Assembly: GCF_007748095.1 (NCBI RefSeq)
Contig: NZ_CP036287.1
Span: 6,324,001-6,388,000, forward strand
Direction of reading: 5' to 3'
DNA from: Engelhardtia mirabilis
GTDB taxonomy: Bacteria; Planctomycetota; UBA1135; GCA-002686595
Length of the DNA stretch: 64,000 nt
Shown here: in pieces, positions 55,139 to 64,000 of the stretch
Position numbering within the stretch: the stretch's first letter is position 1
How the letters are laid out: each line of letters starts with the position of its first letter
Position numbers and translations under genes: made by a program
Notes under the pieces: model-generated
The model's database searches: none
What the model saw: only the letters and a program-made list of their open reading frames with translations
Told to the model about the DNA's origin: nothing

Positions 55139-55990
55139 CTAGGCCGGCCTCGGACCGCTGCGGCGCGCGGGGGCCAGGCTCGGCTCCGCGTCCGCCGCCG
55201 GGGCCTGGGGCACCGGAGCGCCGCGCCGCACGGCGATCATCTCGGCCACGACGCTGACGGCGATCTCGGCGTGGTCGCGCGCGCCGATGGCCAGGCCCAT
55301 GGGACTGCGAACGTGGGCGAGCCAAGCCGGGTCCACGCCCTTGGCGCCGAGCTGGGCCTCGATCTGGGCGCGCTTGGCGCGGCTGCCGATCATCCCCAGC
55401 CAGCGCGGCTGGCAGCGGGCCTGCCACAGGGCTTCCAGGATCTCCGCATCCCCGTCGTGCCCGCGGGAACAGACCACCAGGAAGCTCGCCGCGTCCGGGG
55501 CCAGCTCGGCGACCGTTTGCGACCAGGGGCCGACCGCGAAGGCCTGGGCGTCCGGGTGGCGCTCGGCGCTCGCGAACTCGGCGCGGTCCTCGGCCACGGT
55601 GACGTGGAAGCCGACCGAGCGGGCCACGTGGGCGATGGCGCCGGACACGTGCCCGCCGCCGAACAGGACCAGTCGCGCTTCGGTGATGGGTTCCACGTAG
55701 ATCTGGAGTCGGCCGCCGCAGATCAGGCCGGAGTCGGGGTAGTCGCGCTCGTTGAGGGCGAACTCGAGCATCCGCGGGCGCTCGTCCCCCATGGCGTCGA
55801 GGGCGGCCTCGAGCACCTCGGCCTCGAGGCAACCGCCGCCGACGGAGCCCGCGAAGGAGCCGTCGTCGCGCACGAGCATCTTCATCATCGCCTTGCCGGG
55901 CGTGGAGCCCTTGGTGGAGACGATGGTGCACAGGGCGCAATTGCGGCCCTGGGCCCGCAGGCGCACGATCTCGGAGTAGACGTCGGTCAC
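55139..55990 (-). CDS. XdhC/CoxI family molybdenum enzyme accessory protein
   Basis: A GTG at 55990 gives 283 residues and matches the usual XdhC start (DVYSEIVRLRAQGRNCALCT followed by IVSTKGSTPGKAMMKMLV). FAGSVGGGCLEAEVLEAA belongs to the N-terminal XdhC/CoxI domain; the C-terminal Rossmann domain has LVLFGGGHVSGAIAHVA, WLGMIGSRAKRAQI and VRSPMGLAIGARDHAEIAVS. XdhC proteins bind and sulfurate molybdenum cofactor for xanthine dehydrogenase family enzymes. No molybdoenzyme subunit is encoded in this window. The Pro/Arg-rich upstream extension to 56161 was excluded. Confidence 0.9.
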   Translation of the reverse strand: MTDVYSEIVRLRAQGRNCALCTIVSTKGSTPGKAMMKMLVRDDGSFAGSVGGGCLEAEVLEAALDAMGDERPRMLEFALNERDYPDSGLICGGRLQIYVEPITEARLVLFGGGHVSGAIAHVARSVGFHVTVAEDRAEFASAERHPDAQAFAVGPWSQTVAELAPDAASFLVVCSRGHDGDAEILEALWQARCQPRWLGMIGSRAKRAQIEAQLGAKGVDPAWLAHVRSPMGLAIGARDHAEIAVSVVAEMIAVRRGAPVPQAPAADAEPSLAPARRSGPRPA

Positions 55991-56182
55991 GTTGGGGCTG
56001 CGGCCGGAAGCGGACGCCCGGCCACTATAGGTCGGGCGCGGCGCGGGTTCGGCGGGCGGGTCGGGATGAGATTGCCGGGCCGCGCGCCGGCGGTGGCGGG
56101 TCCGGGGCTCGGGCGGGCCGACCCGCGCGGGCGACCACGGCCCGGCACGCAGGTCGCTCACGTCGGAAGTTCCGGACTCTGC

Positions 56183-56779
56183 TCAGCTCTCGGGGAGTGC
56201 GATCAGCATCGCGGCTTGGAGCTCGGTGGCCTTCTCGGGGCCGACCCAGCGGCGCACGAGCTCGAGTCCGAACTCCAGGGCCGTGCCCGGGCCTTGGCTG
56301 GTGACCACGGGGCCGGTGCCCTGGCCGATGCCCTGGGCAGTGACGACACGCGGCATGTCGAGCACCGTTGCGCCGGCCAGCATCCCGCGCACGCTGGGGT
56401 GCGAGGTCAGCTCGAGGCCGCTGACGATCCCGGCCTCGGCCAGGACGCGAGGAGCGGCGCAGATGGCGGCGACGGTCTCACCGGCCGCGTAGAGGCGCCG
56501 CACGAGGTCGACGATGCGCCGGTCGGCCATCAGGTTGGTGGTGCCGGGCATGCCCCCGGGGAGCACGATCGAGGTCACGGTCGCCAGGTCGACGTCGGCC
56601 AGGGCGGCGTCGGGGACCATGGCGATCTGGTGGCTGCCGGTGATCGGGCCCGGAGCGAGGCCGGCGACGGTCACGCGCAGGCCCGCGCGCCGCAGGACGT
56701 CGATCACGGCCACGGCCTCGGTCTCTTCGAAGCCGTCGGCGAGGGGGACGAGGATGTGCTGTCGGTCGGGTTCGGTCAC
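56183..56779 (-). CDS. DJ-1/PfpI family protein (YajL-like)
   Basis: GTG at 56779 gives 198 residues with GGAAG upstream. The start HILVPLADGFEETEAVAVID carries the conserved Glu of the active site; the nucleophile elbow Cys is in VAAICAAPRVLAEAG; the following TSHPSVRGML and VVTSQGPGTALEFGLELV match the DJ-1/YajL subgroup. These are redox-responsive proteins implicated in repair of glycated or carbonyl-damaged molecules, though activity is debated. It is divergent, with only 40 bp to the TudS-like gene. Confidence 0.92.
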   Translation of the reverse strand: MTEPDRQHILVPLADGFEETEAVAVIDVLRRAGLRVTVAGLAPGPITGSHQIAMVPDAALADVDLATVTSIVLPGGMPGTTNLMADRRIVDLVRRLYAAGETVAAICAAPRVLAEAGIVSGLELTSHPSVRGMLAGATVLDMPRVVTAQGIGQGTGPVVTSQGPGTALEFGLELVRRWVGPEKATELQAAMLIALPES

Positions 56780-56819
56780 GAGTGGGCTTCCGTGGGTTAG
56801 GGTCGTGCTCACGGTAGCG

Positions 56820-57305
56820 ATGAACGACGAACACGAAAGGCCGGAGCGCGTGCTGGTCAGCGCCTGCCTGTTGGGGCGGAGCTGCCGGTACGACGGCAAG
56901 GACAACGGGGATCAGGTGCTCGGCGCGGAGCTCGAGGCGCAGGGCCTGGTGGCGGTGCCCTTCTGCCCGGAGGAGCACGGGGGCCTGGGCACGCCGCGGC
57001 CGCCGGCTTGGTTGACGGCGTCTGCGGAGGCGGTGCTGGACGGGGAGGGACAGCTCGTGACCGACGCGGGGCGCGACGTGACGGCGCAGTTCCGCGCGGG
57101 GGCCGAGGGCGCGCTGGAGGTCTGCCAGCGCGAGGGCGTGCGGCGGGCGTTCCTCAAGGAGCGTTCGCCGAGCTGCGGCTGCGCGCAGACCCACGTGGAC
57201 GATCGCGTGGTGCAGGGACCGGGGCTGACGACGGCGCTGCTTCTGCGGGCGGGGATCGAGTGCCGGGGCGTGGAAGGCCGGCGCTCGCGTGACGACGCGG
57301 ATTGA
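56820..57305 (+). CDS. DUF523/TudS-like iron-sulfur protein
   Basis: ATG at 56820 gives 161 residues. The three Cys positions of the family are visible: VSACLLGRSCRYDG and KERSPSCGCAQTH, with VPFCPEEHGGLGTPRPP between them. DUF523 includes TudS, a [4Fe-4S] thiouracil desulfidase, so a desulfurating role on thiolated nucleobases is possible. The gene ends 3 bp from the end of a convergent gene. Confidence 0.9.
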   Translation: MNDEHERPERVLVSACLLGRSCRYDGKDNGDQVLGAELEAQGLVAVPFCPEEHGGLGTPRPPAWLTASAEAVLDGEGQLVTDAGRDVTAQFRAGAEGALEVCQREGVRRAFLKERSPSCGCAQTHVDDRVVQGPGLTTALLLRAGIECRGVEGRRSRDDAD

Positions 57306-57308
57306 GCG

Positions 57309-58808
57309 TCAGCCGCCGCAGATGCGGCGCAGGTCGTTCTCGCTGAGCTCGATCCTGAAAGGCTCCTCGCCGGCAGGGACGTCGATGGTGAAGGGCTCGA
57401 CGCCGCTCCGGAGGGGCCCGAAGGGGGTGATCTGGTGGCGGCCCGGCGTGTCCAACGTCCCCCGGCTGGATTGGCTCTCCGGCTTGAAGGTCAGGTGACC
57501 ACGGTCCCACGAAGGGTCGGTCGAGGCGGTCGAGAGCCACAGGCCCTGCGGCCAGAAGTAGCTCGAGCCGAGTTCGTCCGCAACGATCGACTCCCAGCTC
57601 TCGGGGAACACCAGCTCTGCTGACCCTCCACGATCCAGTTGGACCGCGCACTCGTCGCCGACGATCGGCGCCCACCGACCCCAGAAACCCTTTGCCGTGA
57701 ACCGGAGTCGATCAACCTCCGCGCAGAGGGTGAGCTCGACCTGGCCGCCCGAGTCCGTCCAGGCAGGGAGGACCCAATCTCCATTGAAGACATGGCGGTG
57801 CGTGCGGGCCTCGGCGTGGCGAATCGGGTTGCCTTCGGCGTCGTGAACCCGGGCTCGGATCGATCGGAGTCCAGCGCCGATTCGGATCGGCGGCAGTCGA
57901 TTGTCGACGCCGGCTTCGAGCTCCACCCCACGCAGCACTCGGAAGACGTCGCGACTCCCCCAACTCTCCACCCACAGCTCGAAGGGTCCCGTCTCGTCCA
58001 CCGCGAGCGAGAGGGCCGACTCGCCTTGATGGCCGGCGCTGGCGACGACTCGGCCCCGCTCGTCCAAGAGGCAGACGAAGAAGTAGTCGGGAGCGACCCA
58101 ACCCTCGACGGGCTGCAGCTCGACCGTGACGGTCGTCGGCGCGGGAGCCCTGACGACCTGTCCCGACTGTCCAGGGACCAACTCCCACCGGTGGGCCGTG
58201 CGCACGCCCTCCTCGGCCGGCAGGCTCACCGACAGGGGGGCGCCGTCGATCGAGGGGAAGTGGCGGACCTCGAAGCGACCCTCGGCATCGGTTCGCGCGA
58301 AGGGCAGGCCCTCGCTACCCCGCTCGCTAAAGAGGACCAGTTGACCGGCGAGCGGTGCTCCCGAGTGATCGAGCAGAACGGCCGAGGTGGTCAGGGGCGC
58401 CGGGCCGAGCGCCACGTCGCCGAGCTCGAGCACCGGGCCGCCCGAGCTTCCGACTCGCAGGTCCGTCGGGAGCGGCACCACCGCCCCTCCCAGCTGCGCG
58501 ACGCGGAACCGCAGCTCGATGTGTTCACAGCGCGTGGGCACGCGCAGGAGCGGCTCGGTGACGAAGTGGCCTCGGGCGTCGACTCGCAAGCCCGAGTGCT
58601 GCCCGAACCCGCCGAGACCACCGACGGCGACCGTCCGGCCGTCGAGCAGGCCGACAAGGTCCCAGGTCACGAACTCGGGCCGCAGGGAAGCGCCCCGCTC
58701 GTCCACGAAGTGGCCTTCGAGGCGCACGAACTCGGGGGGGTCGGTCTGGATCGCATCCAGGGGTTCTGCTCGGCCTTGGAGCGCTGCGATGACGAGCGAG
58801 GCCAGCAC
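57309..58808 (-). CDS. Large surface protein, shorter paralogue
   Basis: GTG at 58808 gives 499 residues with a short hydrophobic N-terminus (LASLVIAALQGRA) that may be a weak signal peptide. The protein is all-beta by composition. It contains carboxypeptidase-regulatory-like units (LLDHSGAPLAGQLVLFSERG then DAEGRFEVRHF) and a module shared with the next two large proteins: GPFELWVES, LPPIRIGAGLRSIR, HDAEGNPIRHAEA. It ends EEPFRIELSENDLRRICGG, echoing the ends of its paralogues. No catalytic motif was found. It converges on the TudS-like gene with a 3-bp gap. Confidence 0.75.
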   Translation of the reverse strand: MLASLVIAALQGRAEPLDAIQTDPPEFVRLEGHFVDERGASLRPEFVTWDLVGLLDGRTVAVGGLGGFGQHSGLRVDARGHFVTEPLLRVPTRCEHIELRFRVAQLGGAVVPLPTDLRVGSSGGPVLELGDVALGPAPLTTSAVLLDHSGAPLAGQLVLFSERGSEGLPFARTDAEGRFEVRHFPSIDGAPLSVSLPAEEGVRTAHRWELVPGQSGQVVRAPAPTTVTVELQPVEGWVAPDYFFVCLLDERGRVVASAGHQGESALSLAVDETGPFELWVESWGSRDVFRVLRGVELEAGVDNRLPPIRIGAGLRSIRARVHDAEGNPIRHAEARTHRHVFNGDWVLPAWTDSGGQVELTLCAEVDRLRFTAKGFWGRWAPIVGDECAVQLDRGGSAELVFPESWESIVADELGSSYFWPQGLWLSTASTDPSWDRGHLTFKPESQSSRGTLDTPGRHQITPFGPLRSGVEPFTIDVPAGEEPFRIELSENDLRRICGG

Positions 58809-58862
58809 GCGGGGCCCGGACGATCGGGGCGCGCAGATCTTTCAGGCATCGGGGCCGTTCGT

Positions 58863-61361
58863 TCAGCGCCCGCCGAGGAGGCGGAACTCCGCTTCGGTCA
58901 GGCTCACGACGACCGGATCGTTGGTGTAGGGGACCTCGATCTCCCGGATCAAGACGGCGTCGCGTCCCCCCGGCCGCAGGAGCTGGTAGGACCCGGCCCA
59001 GGGGACTTCGCCGGTCCAGGCGCGGCTCGCGCGATCCCAGCTCAACGTCACCTCGCGCGAGCCGTTGGGTCCGTCGCGACGGAGGATGGCTCGCGGCCCC
59101 TCTGCGACTTCGGGCGCTAGCGCGGGCGGAGCCTCCAGGCGGACGACGACGGCCCGCTTCGTCAGACGCACCTCGAGCGGGCCGGGTCGGAGAGGCTCCA
59201 GTGCCCAGCGAGGGTCGAACCCGTCACGGACGACGACGACGTCGAGGTCCGCAGGTGGGGCCGAGAGGCTCGCTCGGCCGGCCGAGTCCGTCAAGGTGAC
59301 GGCGCCGAAGGTCGTACCCGCCGATCCGAGACGGACGCTCGCTCCCGGCACGGGCTCGCCGCGCCCGTTCACCACATCGACGTCGGTGCGGCGCAACCCG
59401 TCGCCTACGCGAATGGGGTCGAGTCGGATGACCTGGTCGCGACCGATGCGGAGCTCCTCGACGGCGGCAAGGACCCCCGCCCCCGAGGGCGAGAGCACCC
59501 ACAGGTCGTAGGTGCCCGGGTGGTCGAGCTCGAACGACCATTCGTCCCCGAATGGGACCGGGGAGGAGCCTTGCATGGCGCCTGTCTCCGCGTTGGTCAC
59601 GCAGACCAGCGGGGGCTCGCTCGGAATACCGGTGCGGGCGCGTTCGAGCACGAACTCGATCCGCGGTGGAGCGGCGAGCCGCACGAGGTTGTCGCGGGAG
59701 CCCAACTGCACGCGCCAGCTCTGCTCCTCGACCTCGATTGTGACCCTGGCCTCGGCTCCTTCGAGGGGTATCGGGTGCTGGATGGAGAAACGACCCTCGG
59801 CGTCGGAGACCGTGCGCCCGAGCGACGGGCCATCGACCACGCGCAACTCGACCGGCACCCGCGAAGCCGGTCGATCGAGCGGGAAGGTCAGGATCCCGGC
59901 CGTGGTCAGCAGCGATGAGGACATCGCGAGGTTCCCGAGATCGACGAGATCGGTGCCGAGCGCGGCGACACCAAGTTCGTCGGGAAGGCGCGCGACGGCG
60001 AGGCCGTAGCGCTTCGAGACGACGCGGAGCTCGGCGAGCTCGAAAGAAAGGGGCAGGAAGTCCAGGGGCCCCGTGCTGAAGCGACCGTCGCGATCCACGT
60101 CGATCCTGTGGGAGGCGACCCCGGCAAGGTCGTTCTCGTCGAATGACTGTGCCCTTGACCCGCCGGAGCGTGTGACGATCTCGAACTGGTGCAGGGTGAA
60201 GCGGGCGGGTTCGCCATCGCCGTCGACCAGGCGGCCTGTGAGGCCGGCGCGGACAGTCGGCCCGACGATCGACACCTCGACGTTCTCGCCATCGGTGGTG
60301 GGTCCGGCGAAGGTCCGGGTCGCGACGGCGGTCGAGAGCTCGAATTGCCGACCGAGGCCGACGACGGCCAGGCGGTAGCTCCCGGATTCGTCGAGCTCGG
60401 CGTCGAAGTCGGACCACGAGTCGGCCAAGCTCAGCGTGATCCGAGAACCCGCTCGGAGGGGTACACCGTGTTCGTCGTGCGCAGTTACGAGGATGGAGCC
60501 GTGGGGCGGCAAGGTCGCGACCAGGGGCTCGTCCCAGGAGGCGGGGAATTCCAAGCGCGGCCCTCGATCCGCGATGCCGAGGGACTCGACGGCCAGGACG
60601 AAGGGGCCGACCTTGCCGGAGGCGTCGACCGGTGCGACCACGAAGCCCGCTTCGTCCGTGGGCTCCTCGCTCCACCGGCTCCCGCCGCCCAGGGAAGTGC
60701 CGCGGGTCGCGAGACGCACCGCAGCCCTGGCGCCGACCACTGGGCGGCCATCCTCGCCCAGAAGCTCCAGGGGCACGAGCGGCTTGGTATGGATCGCCAG
60801 GCGCAAAGGCTCGTCGGCGCCGGAGGTCGAACGCTCGCGGGACGCGACCAGCTCGGCCAGGGCGCCGAGGTCGATACGCCGCCAAGGGAGTCGGACGCTG
60901 AGTCGATTCTCCGCAGGAGCTACTTGAACCCGGGTCCGGCCGAAGCGATCGGTGACGCCTGCCTCACGCCACCGCCATCGTGCCCTCGACGAGCGGTCGG
61001 GGTCGCTTTCGTCGTCCGCGCGGGCGAGATCGATCCGAGCATCCGCCACCGGCAGGCCGTGGACCTTGTCCACGACGAGCATCTCGACCTCGAGCGGTGC
61101 GGCGGCATCGATGGCGGTCGCGGCGCCGCCGAAGGATCCGAGCTCCGTGCGACCCCTGGCGCTCGAACGCGGTTCGACCGGTCGCAGGCTCAGCTCGTCG
61201 CCCTCCGGGCGGGCGTCTGCCGCGACTTGGTCGGAACCCTGAGCGACAGTCGGCGACGCCGCCGCACCTCGGCCATCGGGCTCGGACGAGTCGAGCCAGG
61301 CCCAGAGCACGGCCCCGGCGAGCAGGCAGGCAATCAGCAGACCTGCGGACGTTCTTCCCAT
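58863..61361 (-). CDS. Large membrane-anchored surface protein
   Basis: ATG at 61361 is preceded by AGGA at good spacing and gives 832 residues. A membrane helix (TSAGLLIACLLAGAVLWAWL) is followed by an extracytoplasmic region of repeated beta domains. Shared landmarks are YRLAVVGLGRQFELST, GTYDLWVLSPSG, LDPIRVGDGLRRTD and NGRGEPVPGASVRLG; the end is DPVVVSLTEAEFRLLGGR. The same landmarks recur in the proteins at 57309-58808 and 62371-64000. The start of the chain (about 30-85) is a disordered spacer. A structural or adhesive surface role is a guess; nothing enzymatic is seen. Confidence 0.78.
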   Translation of the reverse strand: MGRTSAGLLIACLLAGAVLWAWLDSSEPDGRGAAASPTVAQGSDQVAADARPEGDELSLRPVEPRSSARGRTELGSFGGAATAIDAAAPLEVEMLVVDKVHGLPVADARIDLARADDESDPDRSSRARWRWREAGVTDRFGRTRVQVAPAENRLSVRLPWRRIDLGALAELVASRERSTSGADEPLRLAIHTKPLVPLELLGEDGRPVVGARAAVRLATRGTSLGGGSRWSEEPTDEAGFVVAPVDASGKVGPFVLAVESLGIADRGPRLEFPASWDEPLVATLPPHGSILVTAHDEHGVPLRAGSRITLSLADSWSDFDAELDESGSYRLAVVGLGRQFELSTAVATRTFAGPTTDGENVEVSIVGPTVRAGLTGRLVDGDGEPARFTLHQFEIVTRSGGSRAQSFDENDLAGVASHRIDVDRDGRFSTGPLDFLPLSFELAELRVVSKRYGLAVARLPDELGVAALGTDLVDLGNLAMSSSLLTTAGILTFPLDRPASRVPVELRVVDGPSLGRTVSDAEGRFSIQHPIPLEGAEARVTIEVEEQSWRVQLGSRDNLVRLAAPPRIEFVLERARTGIPSEPPLVCVTNAETGAMQGSSPVPFGDEWSFELDHPGTYDLWVLSPSGAGVLAAVEELRIGRDQVIRLDPIRVGDGLRRTDVDVVNGRGEPVPGASVRLGSAGTTFGAVTLTDSAGRASLSAPPADLDVVVVRDGFDPRWALEPLRPGPLEVRLTKRAVVVRLEAPPALAPEVAEGPRAILRRDGPNGSREVTLSWDRASRAWTGEVPWAGSYQLLRPGGRDAVLIREIEVPYTNDPVVVSLTEAEFRLLGGR

Positions 61362-61490
61362 GACGTCCTGATCCTAGTCCTCAGAATCCGAACGGGCGGG
61401 GTGGCCGGGTCCGAGCTCGACGCCACCCCCCCTCGATCGGCCCGTAGCTGGCAGACTGAGAGGGCTCCCCCGCCCCTCTCCGACCGCTCC

Positions 61491-62327
61491 ATGCTGACCA
61501 CGATCTTCTGTCTCGCCGCCCTGGCCCAAACGACGCCGCCGCAACCCGTGCACTTCAACTGGGGCAGCGACGTCAACGAGGAGGCTTGGCTCTGGGAGGC
61601 GCCCGGGGCCAGTCACCTGGTCTGGTACCTGCCTGGCGGTTCCTGGAAGCAGGGCCCGGGTGGATTCGCGCCGGCCGCCATGCCGTCGATCCTCGAGCCG
61701 CTGCTGCAGGCTGGGATCAGCGTCGGGCTCTCGGGCTACGACACCGACGACGCCTTCCCCCTGCCCGAGCTGGCCCTCGGCGGGCTGGTGACCTACTCGC
61801 GCGGTGTGTTGGGGTACGGCGACGTGACCCTTCTCGGCCGCTCTGCCGGTACGCACATGGCCCTGTTCAACGGCTTGGTCCCGAGCGGTCCCGACGCCGC
61901 CGACCGGGTCTGCGCCATCTCGACCCCGGCCGCCTTCCTGCCCGCCTTCGCGCCCTTCCCGTCGAGCCCGGTCCTCGACCACTTCTGGGCCGGCGCGCAG
62001 GCGCTGCCCCAGGTGCCCACGCAGGTTCAGGTCAACGCTTCGTCGGCCTACTGGCCGCTCGTGTTCCCGCCCAAGCCGTCGACGCGCTTCGCGATCGTGG
62101 GGATGCCGAAGGCGCTCGAAGCGCCATTGCTGCCCCTGCCCCTCGGCGTGCTCTCGTTCGGCGCCGACGCCCACTCCACCTGGAGCTCCCAGATGCAGGC
62201 CTACACCATGGAGCTCGCCGGTTGGGACGTGACCTTCCTCGACTCCTGGGGCGGCGGCATGCCCCTGGATCCGGTGGTCCGCGCGCAAACGTGGCTCTTG
62301 AGCGAGCTGGCGCCGCAGCAGCCCTAG
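61491..62327 (+). CDS. Secreted alpha/beta hydrolase-fold protein
   Basis: ATG at 61491 gives 278 residues. A short signal peptide (LTTIFCLAALAQTT) precedes SHLVWYLPGGSW, an oxyanion-type strand-loop, then VTLLGRSAGTHMALF with the nucleophile Ser in GRSAG. A downstream ADAHSTWSSQ carries a candidate catalytic His, and DSWGGGMPLDP is near the C-terminus. The fold suits an esterase, but the acid residue cannot be placed with certainty. It lies alone on the plus strand between two minus-strand surface protein genes. Confidence 0.75.
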   Translation: MLTTIFCLAALAQTTPPQPVHFNWGSDVNEEAWLWEAPGASHLVWYLPGGSWKQGPGGFAPAAMPSILEPLLQAGISVGLSGYDTDDAFPLPELALGGLVTYSRGVLGYGDVTLLGRSAGTHMALFNGLVPSGPDAADRVCAISTPAAFLPAFAPFPSSPVLDHFWAGAQALPQVPTQVQVNASSAYWPLVFPPKPSTRFAIVGMPKALEAPLLPLPLGVLSFGADAHSTWSSQMQAYTMELAGWDVTFLDSWGGGMPLDPVVRAQTWLLSELAPQQP

Positions 62328-62370
62328 TCGCCGAATCCGCCGCGGGGATCGCGGACGTGGATCGGATCGA

Positions 62371-64000
62371 TCAGCGCTGCGACCAGTCGTCGAAGAGCGT
62401 GCTGAACTGATGGTCGTTCAGGCGCAGCTCGATCGCCTCGCCGCTCTCGGGCGCGTCGAAGCGCAGGATCTCGGTCTCGGTGAACGAGTGGTCGTCGCGC
62501 ATGACGATGCTGTAGGTCCCGGTCTCGCTGAGGTGCCCGGACCACACCCCTCGCTCGGAATCGAACTCGCAGCGCAAGGAGCGTCCCGCCGACGTGTGGC
62601 GCAGGCTCAGGCCGCCGAAGTTCGCGTCATCGGTGATCCGCTGCTCGGGGGGAGCGATGGACACTTCGAGCGCGGCCGGTAAGTGAATGTCGATTCGGTT
62701 CGAGACCAGGCGAGTCGCGGCCGTGCGGTAGCCCGGGGCGCGGACGACCAGTCGCTCCACCTGGGGAGCGGCGAGGACAGTCGTCCGTCCGGAGCCCATG
62801 GTGCGGGACGTCGCCCCAGAGCTTCCGTGCAGCTCGAGGCTGACGTGGGCGTTGCGTATGGGCCTTCCCTGCGAGTCCGCGACGTGGACCTCCACCTCCC
62901 TCAGGCCGACCCCGACGCGCAGGGGATCCAGGCGCACGACCTGGCCCGGTTCCACTTCGATTCCCTCGACGACCTGGTAGATGTCGGCGTTGGAATTCGA
63001 GCGAACCCAGAGGTCGAAGCTGCCGGCGCGATCGAGCTCGAACCGGATGTCGCCGCCCATGCGGATCTTCCGCTGGCTCACGAGGTTGCCTTGACCGTCG
63101 AGCAGGCAGAGCTCGAGGCGTGCGACAGCCGGGATCTCCTCGTGGGCTCCTTCGAGCCGCACGTCGATGGATCCACCGGCCTCGAGCTGCAGCACGTTCT
63201 CGAGCGAGCCGATCTCGGCCGGCCAGAACTGCCGCCCGACGCTGAACTGCGCGCCCGACAGGGAGCCACCGGCGAAGGGCATGTGAGTCAAGACGAACCG
63301 GCCCTCGTCGTCGCAGCGGGCGAATTCGAGCTCCTCGCCTTCGCCCCGTCGCAGGGTGACCAACTGGGTCTCGAGGACCTGCCCAGGCGCGGGGAGGAGC
63401 TGCCCGCCCGTCGTCACGCCGGACGGCACCAGCGTGAGGTCCCCGAGGTTCAGCTCGTCGCGACCGAGTTCCGCGACGCCCAGCTCGGCCGGGACTGGCG
63501 CGCAGGCCAGGCGAAAGCCGCTCGAGAAGACGCGCAGCTCGGCGCCCTCGAAGCCGTCGGGGAGCTGCTCGAGTCCGCCGAGCACGAACTGACCCGCCTT
63601 GTCGACTCGGACCTCATCCCCGTCGCCCAGGGCCAACTCATCCTCGTCGAGCTCGTGGGCCTCGCCGTCGAGCCGATAGCTGAGCGCGAACCTGGCGGCG
63701 GAGAGTTCGGCGCTGCCCACATCGGGGCCGACCAGCCGACCAGTCAAGCGAACGCGCCGCCCGACGCCGACGAGGTTGACCGCAACCTCCTCGCCGTCGG
63801 CGACGGGACCCGCGAGCGTCCGGGCCTCGGCATGGGATCGAATCTCGAAGTGAAGGCCCAGGCCGACGACTGCCTGGCGGTACTGGCCCTGGTCATCGAC
63901 CCGCCCCCACAGCTCCTCGTCCGACTCCACGCAGCGCAGCACCAGACCTTGGCCGGGGGCGGGGAGCGCCCCGTCCGCATCCCGCACGGCTATCAGGATC
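62371..64000 (-). CDS. Large surface protein, partial (N-terminus off the right edge)
   Basis: The frame is open from the stop at 62371 through the window end (543 codons), so the N-terminus is outside; an internal GTG at 63987 is not the real start. Landmarks align with the 832-residue protein: YRQAVVGLGLHFEIRS, LVGVGRRVRLTGRL, GSFDLWVRSNSN, LDPLRVGVGLREVE, DSQGRPIRNAHVSLE. The end is EAIELRLNDHQFSTLFDD. By analogy the missing part should contain about 250-300 residues including a membrane anchor. Confidence 0.78.
   Translation of the reverse strand, partial: ILIAVRDADGALPAPGQGLVLRCVESDEELWGRVDDQGQYRQAVVGLGLHFEIRSHAEARTLAGPVADGEEVAVNLVGVGRRVRLTGRLVGPDVGSAELSAARFALSYRLDGEAHELDEDELALGDGDEVRVDKAGQFVLGGLEQLPDGFEGAELRVFSSGFRLACAPVPAELGVAELGRDELNLGDLTLVPSGVTTGGQLLPAPGQVLETQLVTLRRGEGEELEFARCDDEGRFVLTHMPFAGGSLSGAQFSVGRQFWPAEIGSLENVLQLEAGGSIDVRLEGAHEEIPAVARLELCLLDGQGNLVSQRKIRMGGDIRFELDRAGSFDLWVRSNSNADIYQVVEGIEVEPGQVVRLDPLRVGVGLREVEVHVADSQGRPIRNAHVSLELHGSSGATSRTMGSGRTTVLAAPQVERLVVRAPGYRTAATRLVSNRIDIHLPAALEVSIAPPEQRITDDANFGGLSLRHTSAGRSLRCEFDSERGVWSGHLSETGTYSIVMRDDHSFTETEILRFDAPESGEAIELRLNDHQFSTLFDDWSQR

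Overview
The window is a high-GC, densely coded bacterial chromosome segment. Gene content points to a planctomycete-like organism (inference, no phylogeny run). The signs are many secreted or membrane-anchored carboxypeptidase-regulatory-like proteins, an FG-GAP protein with a planctomycete-type DCNGNG...PDEC tail, a CRTAC1/ASPIC-UnbV protein, an ECF sigma factor paired with a secreted helical-repeat protein, and frequent GTG/TTG starts with weak or absent Shine-Dalgarno sequences.

Layout. 1-11.1 kb: an edge-truncated beta-helix protein, then ftsK overlapping a downstream gene for a motorless FtsK-like protein (N-terminal membrane domain and gamma domain, no ATPase), a radical SAM/SPASM protein, a CHRD protein and a seven-repeat FG-GAP protein. 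11.4-15.7 kb: less GC-rich tract with a secreted protein, a frameshifted surface-protein gene and a 106-bp remnant of the coaB 3' end. 15.7-21.9 kb: core metabolism on the minus strand (aroF-type DAHP synthase, tpiA, a SecG-like gene, secG, pyrE, yicC, gmk, coaC, coaB), with the last four coupled by 4-nt overlaps. 21.9-35 kb: HD phosphohydrolase, hybrid histidine kinase, a degenerate kinase/receiver protein, a GT-C type membrane glycosyltransferase, an IS1-like element and two paralogous NtrC-like regulators with decayed AAA+ domains.

35-43 kb is a plus-strand block: THUMP-like methyltransferase, polysaccharide flippase, SGNH protein and MBOAT acyltransferase (a likely exopolysaccharide export and O-acylation set), then a UnbV-like/UnbU-like pair. 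43-51 kb: pteridine-reductase-like SDR, TauE/SafE exporter, an anchored surface protein, a CstB-like persulfide dioxygenase-rhodanese, tRNA-Val(UAC) and ugd. 51-57 kb: ECF sigma factor with its coupled helical-repeat protein, another TPR protein, XdhC, DJ-1/PfpI and a DUF523/TudS protein. 57-64 kb is dominated by three large paralogous surface proteins, the last running off the right edge, with an alpha/beta hydrolase between them.

The most notable items are the ftsK plus motorless FtsK-like pair, the 2.4-kb tract bounded by coaB 3'-end repeats, the IS1-like element whose terminal repeats supply the stop codons of both neighbours, the pair of pseudo-NtrC regulators, the SecG-like paralogue, and the lineage-specific family of large surface proteins. 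No CRISPR array, phage or recognisable defence island was seen.
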